From Sipunculus nudus (lineage: Eukaryota > Annelida > Sipuncula > Golfingiida > Sipunculidae): a stretch of DNA of 64,000 nucleotides. Under the pieces are notes generated by a model. It saw only the letters and a program-made list of their open reading frames with translations. It did not search any database and was not told the origin of the DNA. Made by a program: the position numbers and the translations under genes. This document shows, piece after piece, positions 23,528-33,052 of the stretch. Location of the stretch: NCBI GenBank assembly GCA_026874595.1, contig CM049317.1:38588401-38652400 (forward strand). Direction: 5' to 3'. Within the stretch, counting starts at the first letter, position 1. Each line of letters begins with the position of its first letter.

Positions 23528-23976
23528 TTTTTAGCTCAGCTTTAGCTTTCAGTCATCCTCAGCTATAGCGATGGGTCATTGCCCATCGTCCTTCCGTCTG
23601 GCAATCCGGACGTTCGCAGGGCACAATTTATAACCGTAAGGGATAGGATCATAAACCCTGTGCAGTCTTAGAGGTATATGAAATATCTCCTTGGAAACCT
23701 GAAATTAGGTCTCTGTTACCATTATCCTCTGAGCTATGGGGCTGAGAAGTACCCCCCAGAATAATTAAATTTTGATACAAAACCTCAAGTTTCTGAAGAA
23801 CTCATGCATTCACCACAGGGCACAAATTGATACCATTGCACATAGAATCTTCCTACTTGACATATGCTTCAGTTGAATTGGGATACCACCTACAAAATTT
23901 GGCATTCAGATGATAAAATTCCTTTTGTGAATGTCTTCCTACTCTGCTGAGCATAATAACATCTGGGTCACTTGTT
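23528..23976 (+). mobile_element. Family B element, short deletion derivative
   Basis: It starts TTTTTAGCTCAGC and ends GCTGAGCATAATAACATCTG then GGTCACTTGTT, the same ends as the 3-kb family B copies at 33053-36108 and 48749-51473. Only one internal module (with 'ggaaacctgaaattaggtctc' and 'accccccagaata') remains, giving a miniature element of about 450 bp. Confidence 0.65.
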
Positions 23977-25289
23977 TTATTTTGTGTTCATCAAATTTTC
24001 CATGTAGACTTACACAGCAATACATTTTACTGATCAGATGGATGGCTCCCAATGGTATCTTGTTCAGATTTTTTGCAATTTAGAAAACCTGAGCATAAAT
24101 GAATGCCTGCTGGATAGTTATAAAGTTTAATGATTGATTTCTTTATATTTTTAAAGAGTTTGATATCTGATAACTAAAGATAATCCCTTGAACTCTTTAT
24201 AAATTTAAGCCAGAAAACTCCCATCCCACCTCACTCCTGTTGTTTGCTTTGTTTTTATATCCATGTGTTTATAACATGTGGGGGTACAGTAAAAGCAATC
24301 CTAACACATTTAACAAGGACATCTGGTGTCAAGTCAGATGAAGCAGAGTTTTGCAAAGGTTGTTTTGCAGCTAGTGACTTTCAACTTCTGCATATATCCA
24401 ACAAACCATCTTAGGTTTCATGTTTTATTATTCCCTTGCAGCTTCGGAGGGGATAGAGTAAAGCCTCCATTTGTGGGTCCTTCCACCCATCTAAGCTAAG
24501 CCCTTTGACCAAAACATTTTATCCTTAACATATGGCTCACCCACCCAACTGTTAACAACAGATGAAGAACCCTATTGATTTTGAGGTCATGGGGTCATAG
24601 GTCAAGGACGGAGGACCTACTTCTTTGTAAAGCTTGTGGACCATTATAAGCCAAACCCGTTGACCAAAACCTATCATCTTTTACTTATGGCTCACCCAAC
24701 CACAGATGAAGACCCTATTAATTTTTTAGGTAAAAGGTCAAGGCCACAGGATCCAATTCTTGAAAAGGCTTATGGACCCATTATAAGCAAGACTGTTTGG
24801 CCAAAATCTTTCACATATGACTCACCCACTGACAGATGAAGACCCTTTTCGATTTTGAGGTCACTCAGACAAAGGTCAAGGTCACAGAACTGCCCTCCTG
24901 ATTTTCACACTGTGTAACACACCCTATGCTCCCGTGCGAGAGGATGTTCCACTTTGCAGTGCCCTTGGTCTGTTTGTCAAAATTCATACAAGCTCAGACA
25001 TCCATCACAAAGTGAAATAAAAACTTTTCTTAAAATGAATTGCCCACAGTTCATGAATATGTATGCAGATTACACCAGAAATCACAGAACTTCTACAGAA
25101 AAGGCAGGTGAATAGTAAAAAGTAAATCTATTTCAAAATGAGGACTGCAATAGTCTTCTTATGCAAAACTGTTGTTTCAACTTCTGTAATATTGCACAAA
25201 AATAATTATTAGGAGGCCTTTGTTCAGATTTACTTAAATGGCTGTCGGCAGAATTATTGTACCCATAACAAATGAAATGACTACATCTT

Positions 25290-26100
25290 TTATTAGCCTT
25301 TCTCACCTAAGCCTGGTCTGTTTTGCCTCACATTTTGCATCTTCAATGACTTTTTCGTACACAATTAAGACTGGTGTTGCCCCCTTACAGTAATTTTTGC
25401 ACAGTGTATGTACCAGCTTATTTCTCAGGAGGGATTTTATATATATCAGCCTGAAATTGTGCATATTTATACATATCAGATAGCTTTGTTGTAGACAAGA
25501 CTGGTGGCACCACCTACAATAATTTTTGCACAGTGTATGTCCCTGCTAAATTTTCAGGAGGGATTTGATATATTAGCCTGAAATTGGGCATATCATCTCA
25601 GATAGCATTGTTGTATGCTTGACAGGTGGCACCATCTACAGTGATTTTTGCAGTGAAGCTCCTGCATTTTCCTAAGGAGAGATTTGACATCTCATTATCA
25701 GCCTGAAATTATACATAGTGATATGTCTCTAATGGTTTGTTGCATACAAGACTTTTGGCACCACCTTCAATTGTTTCAAGCCTCTGTGCACATAGCCGAA
25801 TATTGGATTGAGGTATCTGCCTGAAATTTTGCATTTCATCCATGCATCTTTGATGGCTTTCTCTCACAAAAGACTGGTGATGCTACCTACAATAATTTTT
25901 TTGTTGTTTGCAACTATTGCCAGTATTTCAGCATTGACATTTGTGTAATTGGTGCATGTACCTGGGTTCAAAATGATCAGTTCTTGCATTGTACATATAC
26001 ATTTCACACATGTACATGAAAAGTAACGGTCCAGCATGGAAGCATTATACCTGATGTATATCCCATTGCACAGGTTTGCATTAGGCCTGTAGGCCTTGTT
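25290..26100 (+). mobile_element. Family N element with tandem GGTGGCACCACC modules
   Basis: Four diverged modules of about 120 bp repeat the order 'gcacagtgtatg', 'ctcaggagggattt', 'gcctgaaat', then a GGTGGCACCACC-like motif. The 3' end is a 'gcattatacctgatgtat...gcacaggt' segment closing with GGCCTGTAGGCCTTGTT at 26085-26100. An inverted relative is at 46203-46760, and more complete copies lie at 27850-29171 and, inverted, 46203-47540. Confidence 0.55.
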
Positions 26101-26153
26101 ATGAATTTTTATTTTTCAGATTTTTTCAGCTGTTTCTACACTGTGTTTTTCAG

Positions 26154-26286
26154 ATGCTCCTTGGTGTGAAATAAGGCCAACTCATGCAGGATCTAAGTTC
26201 ATTAAGACCACATTTCCCACAAAAAAGAAAGAGAAATGGGAGACTGGCATGTGTGTGAAAGGCAGGAATGAACCAGCATTGATCAG
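26154..26286 (+). CDS. TATDN1: TATDN1 exon starting with Asp-Ala-Pro-Trp
   Basis: The acceptor is 'gtgtttttcag' (ends 26153) and the donor is GTAGCT at 26287. The 133-bp exon finishes the Asp codon, then [18 protein letters not shown], a Lys-rich KKKEKWETG segment, and ends GRNEPALI plus AG of an Arg codon. The DAPWC..R..HAGSK pattern and the NEP motif are hallmarks of TATDN1-type proteins. There is no repeat array at either edge of this exon. Confidence 0.93.
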
Positions 26287-26451
26287 GTAGCTTGTGGTAT
26301 TGGTGAACATAAATGTTGCTTAAGCCTATTATTGTAATGTTCACAGCAGCACTACCTTTGCTTAAACATGAGTTTACCAAATCATGTAAACATCTTAAAA
26401 TTCTTCATATGTTTTAAATCTTTGCAGATCTGCAGGAACTTCAGGAAATAT

Positions 26452-27840
26452 TTTTAGCGAACCTGTGAGCTTATGCGATGGTGCGGCGTCGTGCGTGGTA
26501 CGTCGTGCGTCATCTGTACATTAACCATAGCTATCTCGAAAATGGCAGGAGCTAGCATCACCAATTTTTTTTGCAAATAATCAGTTATTCCAAAAACTAT
26601 ATCGGATTTTGTTTATTTTTTTTCTAACTGCATTTTCTTAGATTTTATAGGGAAAAAGCTAAAAAAGCTTTAAAAATCTTCTTCTCCGAAACTGCCCAGC
26701 CATATTGTCTAATATTGTACAGAAATGATCCCTGGAACAATCTTTCTCAAGTTTGTTTGAATGGTTCCAGTTCGGAGATTTTTGGCCAAGTTACAGGAGG
26801 TTGAACTTTGTTAACTGTGCAAAAAAGCATATTAAAATTTATATCTCAAAAACTGCTGTAGCTATCATCACCAAATTTTATGCCAATGTTGGTCACATAG
26901 GTCATATCTGAAATTGAGGTATTGGTGGCGCCACCTGCATTGGCCTTTTTTGTACAGGGTCATCGGTGCCTGTATCACACTGAGAGCTACAAAAAACTTC
27001 CTCTCTGAAACCCATTGGCCAAAAGTGTTTAATATTGCACAGAAATGATCATAGGGTAGTGCTTTCTGAAGTTTGTTTAAATGGTCTCTTTTCATTGACT
27101 TTTGGCTAAGTTATGGGAAGCTAAATTTAGTCATATGCCATAACAGCCCATTTTAGCTCAGTGGATACAAAGATCTTCTCAAAAACCACTGGGCCAAATT
27201 CTTAAATCTCACAAATTAATTATCCTCAGATATTGATAATTCAACTTTGTTCAAATGGTTTTGGTTCAGTGCTTTTTGGCTGATTTATGGGAAGCTGAAC
27301 TTAGCCAATTTGCTGTATCTTCCTATACGAGTTATAAACCTGCGAAACGTTTTTCAACTGATGCCACTGAAGCCAGTTTGTTAAATATTTTACAAGAATA
27401 ATCCCTACAATAATTCTTATAATAATTGTCATAAATGGTTCCACATGAATGATTTTTGGCTGAATTATGGAGATTGAATTGAGTCATTTTACCATACATG
27501 TTAGCAGCTGTGTGATGCTGTTACATCAAGCCTAGCACCAGTTTATCTATTACATCATGCCACTAGGCATTTAGATTTCAGGTTATCTTTGGTTAATATT
27601 GACAAGAAAGTTTTTTTAAAAGCTTTTAAAAAATTTAGATTTATGATTAAAGTTATTTATCATACCAGACAATGTTACAATCATGGGTATTCAGCTCTCT
27701 GTGGCTATATAAAGACAAATGTACGTGGATTATAAATTTTTGGTATCCCTACTCAACTTAATTCAAGAATTTGCCATCAATTAGATATATCTGTATTTTA
27801 ATTTTGCATTCAGTATGCATCCATAATAATTTTACATATA
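26452..27840 (+). mobile_element. Family C element
   Basis: It starts TTTTTAGCGAACCTGTGAGC with a degenerate CGTCGTGCGTGGTACG tract. The body is built of imperfect modules of about 230 bp, each with 'aatatt.cacagaaatgat' and 'tttgtt.gaatggttc.'. An inverted full-length relative is at 52338-53690, and the two also share their AT-rich 3' third ('ccatcaattagatatatctg'). At about 26545-26590 this copy preserves the empty target that is occupied by a family B element in the copy at 32856-36500. No coding frame. Confidence 0.65.
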
Positions 27841-27849
27841 TTCCTGATT

Positions 27850-29171
27850 TTTTTTATAAAAAGTCAGCTGAAAAGCATTTTGTATTGGGAAAATAAATTT
27901 CAAAGTTATTTCAAGTAGGGACCACTTTAATGTACAGATGGCAGCACTTGGTTTACCATTGGCAGATTGCCAGTGCCTTGATGTTGGCCATTAGCCAAGA
28001 TGTCAGCTCTATAAATAGTTTTGGCACAGTGCCAGGATTGGAAGAAGTGCAGCAAGGTATAGGTCAAGAGTTCAATCAGTGCAGTAGCTGCATTCTATTT
28101 ATAGCTTTGGCAGACTGCTTACAGCATCATATTTGGCACCAAAGTTCAGCCTGAATCTATTTATAGCTTTGGCAGACTGCCAGCTATGTCAGATTATGCA
28201 GCAGGTCAAGAGTTCACTCAGTGCAGCCAGGTGCAGGTCAAGAGTTCACTCAGTGCAGTAGCTTGAGGCAGCACTTTGTCACAGGTCACTCAGGGCAACT
28301 GCCTTACTCACCTGAGCCTTGTCAGCCCAGTGCATCAAACTGTGGGGAAGTTTGATGTATTGGACTGATATTTGACCTGCCTATGCATCTTTGATAGTAT
28401 TCTCATTTACAAGACAGGTGGTGCCAGCTACATTTACTTTTGCAGTGTGTGCGCCTGCTTATTTCTACAGAGGAATTTGATACGTCAGCCTAAAATTTGG
28501 CATGTTTATACATATCGGGTAGCCCTCTTTTTTGGTTGACCTCTGACCTTTCTTCTCTACCCAGCGTCCATTTGTGCGTCTGTTTCCACGCATAAACCCA
28601 CATATCTCGGCAACGGTTTGACCGATAAGGCTAAAGATTTTGCACAAATGTAGCCCTTGGAAAGCTTTATAACATACACTAAAGATGGTGGCAGCACCTG
28701 CAACCATTTTTGCACAGCGTGCCTCTGTTCATCTGCCTTGGGATAAAATCACTCATATCTCAGCAGTGGTTTGACTTATTCACCTGAAATTTTGCAGGTT
28801 CATACATCCTGGACAATTTTCTCGATTTTATGACAGGTGGCACCACCTGCATTTACGTTTACGCTGCAGACATCCATGCTAATATTCAACACACCTCACT
28901 CTATTCCCCTTGCCACTTAAACCATGCCTCACTTCACCCGTGCCACTCTGATTTCTGCGGATACACATAGTCGCTTGTCGACTACCCATATTCTAGTTTT
29001 AAAATGTCCAAGTCTGAAACTTGCAGGTCCTAAACGTCCATTTTGCTGAAATCATAATGACTAAGGTAGATATGCAGGACTTAAGAGGATCAATATTAAA
29101 TTTTAAAAATTAAAACCTTCATTCATACCCCTAAACTTTGCACAGGTTCGCATTAGGCCTGTAGGCCTTGT
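27850..29171 (+). mobile_element. Family N element with nested family F copy
   Basis: The left half shares 'agctgaaaagcattttg', 'ggcagcacttggtttacc' and 'aggtcaagagttcactcagtg' with 31969-32250 and, inverted, 46760-47540. The right half is the GGTGGTGCCAGC-type module and the GGCCTGTAGGCCTTGTT end. A family F fragment (28520-28996, CTAG at 28993-28996) interrupts it. Confidence 0.5.
28520..28996 (+). mobile_element. Family F element, 5'-truncated
   Basis: Matches the family F copies from 'ttggttgacctctgacc' through the GCTGCAGACATCCATGC segment to the 'cgactacccatattCTAG' end next to TTTT. It lacks the 5' hairpin. Confidence 0.55.
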
Positions 29172-29179
29172 TCTTTTTA

Positions 29180-29934
29180 CAGATGACGATATGTCATGAA
29201 TCTCCTGACAGGTGGACCATTCATGAACTGTCATGAATCTCCTGACAGGTGGACCATTCATGTACTGTCGTGAATCTCCTGACAGGTGGACCATTCATGT
29301 ACTGTAATGAATCTCCTGACAGGTGGACCATTCGTGTACTGTAATGAATCTCCTGACAATTGGACCATTTGTGTACTGTAATGAATCTCCTGACAGGTGG
29401 ACCATTCATGTACTGACATGAATCTCCTGACAGGTGGACCATTCATGTACTGAAGTGAATCTCCTGATGGTTGGACCATTCATGTACTGTCATGAATCTC
29501 CTGACAGGTGGACCATTCATGTACTGTCGTTAATCTCCTGACAGGTGGACCATTCATGTACTGTCATGAATCTCCTGACAGGTGGATCATTCATGTACTG
29601 TCGTGAATCTCCTGACAGGTGGACCATTCATGTACTGTCATGAATCTCCTGACAGGTGGATCATTCATGTACTGTCGTGAATCTCCTGATGGGTGGACCA
29701 TTCATGTACTGTCATGAATCTCCTGACAGGTGGACCATTCATGTACTGAAGTGAATCTCCTGATGGGTGGACCATTCATGTACTGTCATGAATCTCCTGA
29801 CAATTGGACCATTCATGTACTGTTATGAATCTCCTGACAGGTGGACCATTCATGTACTGTAATGAATCTCCTGACAGGTGGACCATTCATGTCCTGTTGT
29901 GAATCTTTTGACAGGTGGAACATTTGTGTACTTT
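29180..29934 (+). repeat. 37-bp minisatellite abutting the last TATDN1 acceptor, about 20 units
   Basis: The unit reads roughly 'tgtactgtcatgaatc', CTCCTGACAG, GTGGACCATTCA. The array runs to within a few bases of the real acceptor: the last unit ends 'gtgtac' and is followed by TTTCAG and the exon. Each unit contains CTGAC, which fits the metazoan branch-point consensus, then a CAG. Unlike the other two arrays it is not an obvious copy of the exon edge; only CAGGT and the GTAC before the acceptor are shared. Minus-strand frames through it come from the repeat. Confidence 0.93.
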
Positions 29935-29937
29935 CAG

Positions 29938-30037
29938 GCAGGTCCTGGAAGTGATGGCTGGAGCTAGAGGAGAAGACCCAATTGAGCTGGCTGAGTGCAT
30001 GTACAACAACACTCTAAAGCTATTCTTTAAACAATAA
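29938..30037 (+). CDS. TATDN1: TATDN1 terminal coding exon
   Basis: The acceptor TTTCAG ends at 29937. The 100-bp exon completes an Arg codon, then reads [32 protein letters not shown] and stop TAA (30035-30037). The pattern of acidic EDP and YNNT..FF is the conserved C-terminal helix of TATDN1. The final Phe-Phe-Lys-Gln is a little different from, but the same length class as, the vertebrate end. Confidence 0.94.
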
Positions 30038-30038
30038 A
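30033..30038 (+). terminator. Poly(A) signal AATAAA overlapping the TATDN1 stop codon
   Basis: AATAAA occupies 30033-30038 and includes the stop TAA (30035-30037). A T/GT-rich stretch (30050-30075, 'tttgttgaaatgtctttgttttt') follows at a suitable distance. If used, the 3' untranslated region would be only some 15-30 bases long. Alternative signals further on cannot be excluded. Confidence 0.5.
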
Positions 30039-30267
30039 TCATTAACTTTGTTGAAATGTCTTTGTTTTTCTGTCTGCTGACTGCAAATGTGATCTCAGTA
30101 CTTGAATTGCAGATTTATCATGTTTCTTTTTCTCTTTGGTTTTGAGCACAGCTGACTGAAAGTCTCTTCTGAGGAGTCGTTTAATGTGTTGGTCTGAAAT
30201 TTGGCATGTAAATTCATCTTGGAGAGTTTTCTGGTCAACCGGACGGGTGGCGCTACATACCTTACCG

Positions 30268-31968
30268 TTTTTAGCTCAGCTGACTATAAGTCATCTGAGC
30301 TATAGTCTTGGTCCATTGTCTGTCGTCCGTCCGTCCGTCTGTAAGACTGGCACGTTTCGACACCATTGGACCTACGAATCTGAAATTAAGTTATGGGCCC
30401 AAACATAATGCACTTTTTAAAAAATCAAGAAATATATTTACTCCCTTAACAAGAGGATTGCTGAAGCTAGAGATTTTTTGTCAGGGATGTAACATTATTT
30501 AATCAAGATTCAATTGAATAACAAAAATTAGTTCTGAATTTTCAAATTTTATAAGTTATTATTATAAATGTAAAATTAGTAACTTAAATTTTGCCCAACT
30601 TTGACCATGGCACGTTTGTTTCCTGTCAGCACTGTTGATATAATTTTCATATCATGCACACATAAGGATTTCAGCTTTTAAGTTTAGAAAGCTGAAAGAA
30701 ATTGGCCAAAAATTGTAGCTTTCATTAATGTTTTTATGAGACCCTGTCAGACTTTGGCTCTCTCCAGCCCCTCTCGAGTCACCTGTATGTTGACCTTGTT
30801 GAACTTTCAGCAAATTATGCATGCTTGAGGCGAGGCATACACAGGAATCCAGGCAGCTTATGGCCAGCCACAGTTGATCCAGGTGTCCAACCAAACTCAT
30901 CTAGAAGTTTTAACCAACTACATAACAATAAACAATAAATTAATAAATTTTTATTGGTTTTTAATAAAAAATTAAAGAAAATTAGAAAAGGAATTTGTTA
31001 GTTTATAATAACAGGAAATTAACTTGCAGTTACTGATGATATAAGAATCTTGTAGCGATGGATAGAATGTCATGTATTCCAAATCACACCGTGCATTCAC
31101 CTATGGTATTTTTCAGTTCAGTTTTAATGATAAAGAAGTAAATCATATCATTCATTACTAATCATAAGGGATCATATGATGGAAATTAATGATAGACAAA
31201 GAAACAGTTGATAATATTAATCTAGATTCCTACTGTGTCAAGTGTGTACATTGATGTGAAATTAGTCCAAAATGAATATATTACAGTTATTTTTTAATAT
31301 AAATAAAAGCCATAAAACAAGGTACTTATGATCATTATTTAAATGTGTGAATTTTGTATATTCTGGGTTCTCAACATCATTGTTTGGTGAAAACTTAATA
31401 AATACCAGACATGGTGCGAATACTTTGTAATTGTATTTAAATACAAATATGATTATGTACTCCATTATAAAATTTCTTGCATAAAGAATGGGAATTCAGG
31501 TAAAAATGAAAGTATATGAATACCAGTGAAAATACTTTCAAAATGTATTCATGAATGCATTCATGAATATATTCTTTAATATTATTTTAATAATCATTTC
31601 AGTTATATTTCATTTTAAGAAATCATATGATTCTCTTATTATTTTGAATAAAAATTATATTTGGGACAATATTTGTAATTTTTTTTAATTAATAGTTAAA
31701 CCCTTAAATTATATATTCTGCTTATAAGTTATATGGCCATGTCAAAATCTGTGTGACAATAGTACTCCATTTGTTAATAAAATAAATGAAATCAATCCTC
31801 TTCCCTGTCGCCAAAGGTACTATCAAAATCATACATAAGCTAAACAACAACAACTCATAATACAGCTTATATTTATTACCGCACAAAACCAGCATGTGCC
31901 TCATTTCTAAAAAATATTTTTTTATCATATATAACAGCTGAGCGTCGTGACCCATAGGTCCCTTGTTT
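30268..31968 (+). mobile_element. Family A element, internally deleted (1.7 kb)
   Basis: Both ends are present: hairpin start at 30268, (GTCC)n at 30325-30340, and GAGCGTCGTGACCC then ATAGGTCCCTTGTT at 31939-31968. Compared with 18458-21070 the sequence jumps at about 30385 from the first module to the end of the second, removing some 0.9 kb. The AT-rich 3' part (30900-31960) matches 20030-21070 closely. Confidence 0.8.
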
Positions 31969-32250
31969 TAAATAAAAAGTTGGCTGAAAAGCATTTTGTT
32001 TCGGGAAAATTTATTTCAAAGTTATTTAGCAGGGACCACTTTTGTGTACAGAAGGCAGCACTTGGTTTACCATTGGCAGATTGCCAAGATTGACCAGTGC
32101 CTTGATGTTGGCCAAGACGATGTCAGCTCTATAAATAGCTTTGGCACAGTGCCAGGATTGGAAGAGGCCTATGTGCTGCAGTCTGACTACTATAACAGCT
32201 TGGTGTTGTGTTTTCATGGCAAGTTCATTGTATTATTTTAAACAAGTCAA
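31969..32250 (+). mobile_element. Family N 5' fragment
   Basis: Shares 'ggctgaaaagcattttg', 'ggcagcacttggtttaccat' and 'cttggcacagtgccaggattgg'-type phrases with 27860-28060. It lies directly beside the family A copy. The small frames here are not gene-like. Confidence 0.45.
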
Positions 32251-32615
32251 TGCAAGTCTGTTTAATTCAAAGTTATCTCAACTAGGGACCTTGAAATTTG
32301 AAATCTCTGAGATTTGGCATGTTTATCCATCTTGGAAAGTTGCTCGTAAACCAGACAGGTGGTGCCACCTACCTTTGTTTTTGTAAAATAAATAAATGCC
32401 CTTTTCTCAGGAATGATTTGCAGTATTGGCCTAAAATTGTGCATATCCATAGATCTTGGATACCTCCATCATGCATTCAAGACTGGTTGCTCCATATGCA
32501 AATGAATTTGTATGGGGTCCATTCGTATGGGTGCTTTAGGTGAAAATTGCTCATATCTTCGGAGTGGTTTAAATGAATTGGTCTGAAATTTGGCATGTAC
32601 ATCCATCTTGGAGAG

Positions 32616-32855
32616 TTTTTTAGCTCAGCTGACTATAAGTCATCTGAGCTGTAATCATGGTCCGTTGTCAGTCCGTCTGTCAAGCCGGCCGTCCGTCCGG
32701 ATGTCCGTCCGTAAGACTGGCACGTTTTGACACCATTGGACCTTAGAATCTGAAATTCAGCATACAGTTAGATGTCCTCAAAATCTCCTACCATGGCAAA
32801 AATTGGGTCAGTAGGACTCTATTCCCTCGAGATATTAAGGTAAAACCTCAATTTT
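32616..32855 (+). mobile_element. Family A element, 5' fragment
   Basis: Starts TTTTTTAGCTCAGCTGACTA, has GTCCGTCCGGATGTCCGTCC, and follows the family A first module until it meets a family C start (TTTTTAGCGAACCTGTGAG) at 32856. Confidence 0.6.
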
Positions 32856-33052
32856 TAGCGAACCTGTGAGTTTATGCGATGGTGTGGCGTCATCTGGCGT
32901 CCGTCGTCTGTACGTTAACCTATACTATCTTGAAAACGGCAAGAGTAAGCATGAGTATGCAAGAAATTAGTCATCGTGCGTGGTACGTCGTGCATCATCT
33001 GTACATTAACCATAGCTATCTCGAAAATGGCAGGAGCTAGCATCACCAATTT

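Larger units (their letters stand above)
23093..26153. other. TATDN1 intron, remaining part, mostly repeats
   Basis: Contains a short family B element (23528-23976), a repeat with AGGTCA-like phrases at 24490-24900 related to 6420-6830, and a family N element (about 25290-26100). No exon seen in 23093-26153. Confidence 0.6.
26287..29179. other. Last TATDN1 intron, transposon-filled part
   Basis: Contains family C (26452-27840), family N (about 27850-29171) and, nested in the latter, a family F 3' copy (28520-28996). The family N end (GGCCTGTAGGCCTTGTT, 29155-29171) lies immediately before the 37-bp array. Confidence 0.6.
9982..30037 (+). other. TATDN1: TATDN1 gene, 3' part: six exons and five complete introns
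   Basis: This is the gene-level entry for a TatD-family metal-dependent deoxyribonuclease (amidohydrolase-like TIM-barrel fold), the family that includes E. coli TatD and animal TATDN1. Joined exons give about 185 residues without a stop or frameshift, matching the C-terminal two thirds of the roughly 297-residue animal protein. Introns are 6,670, 524, 4,895, 3,765 and 3,651 bp, all GT-AG, with phases 2, 0, 2, 1 and 2. Three of the four expected metal ligands are visible: His in LHCRN, His in VHSFDG and Asp in ETDAPW. The Glu of the GE(C/F)GLD motif belongs to an unseen upstream exon. Three introns carry splice-junction minisatellites. The gene faces LIG4 tail to tail. Confidence 0.9.

Noticed and set aside
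29103-29479. Minus-strand frames with repeated MVHLSGDS and GPPVRRF
   Set aside because: They are produced by the 37-bp minisatellite and lie antisense in the last TATDN1 intron.
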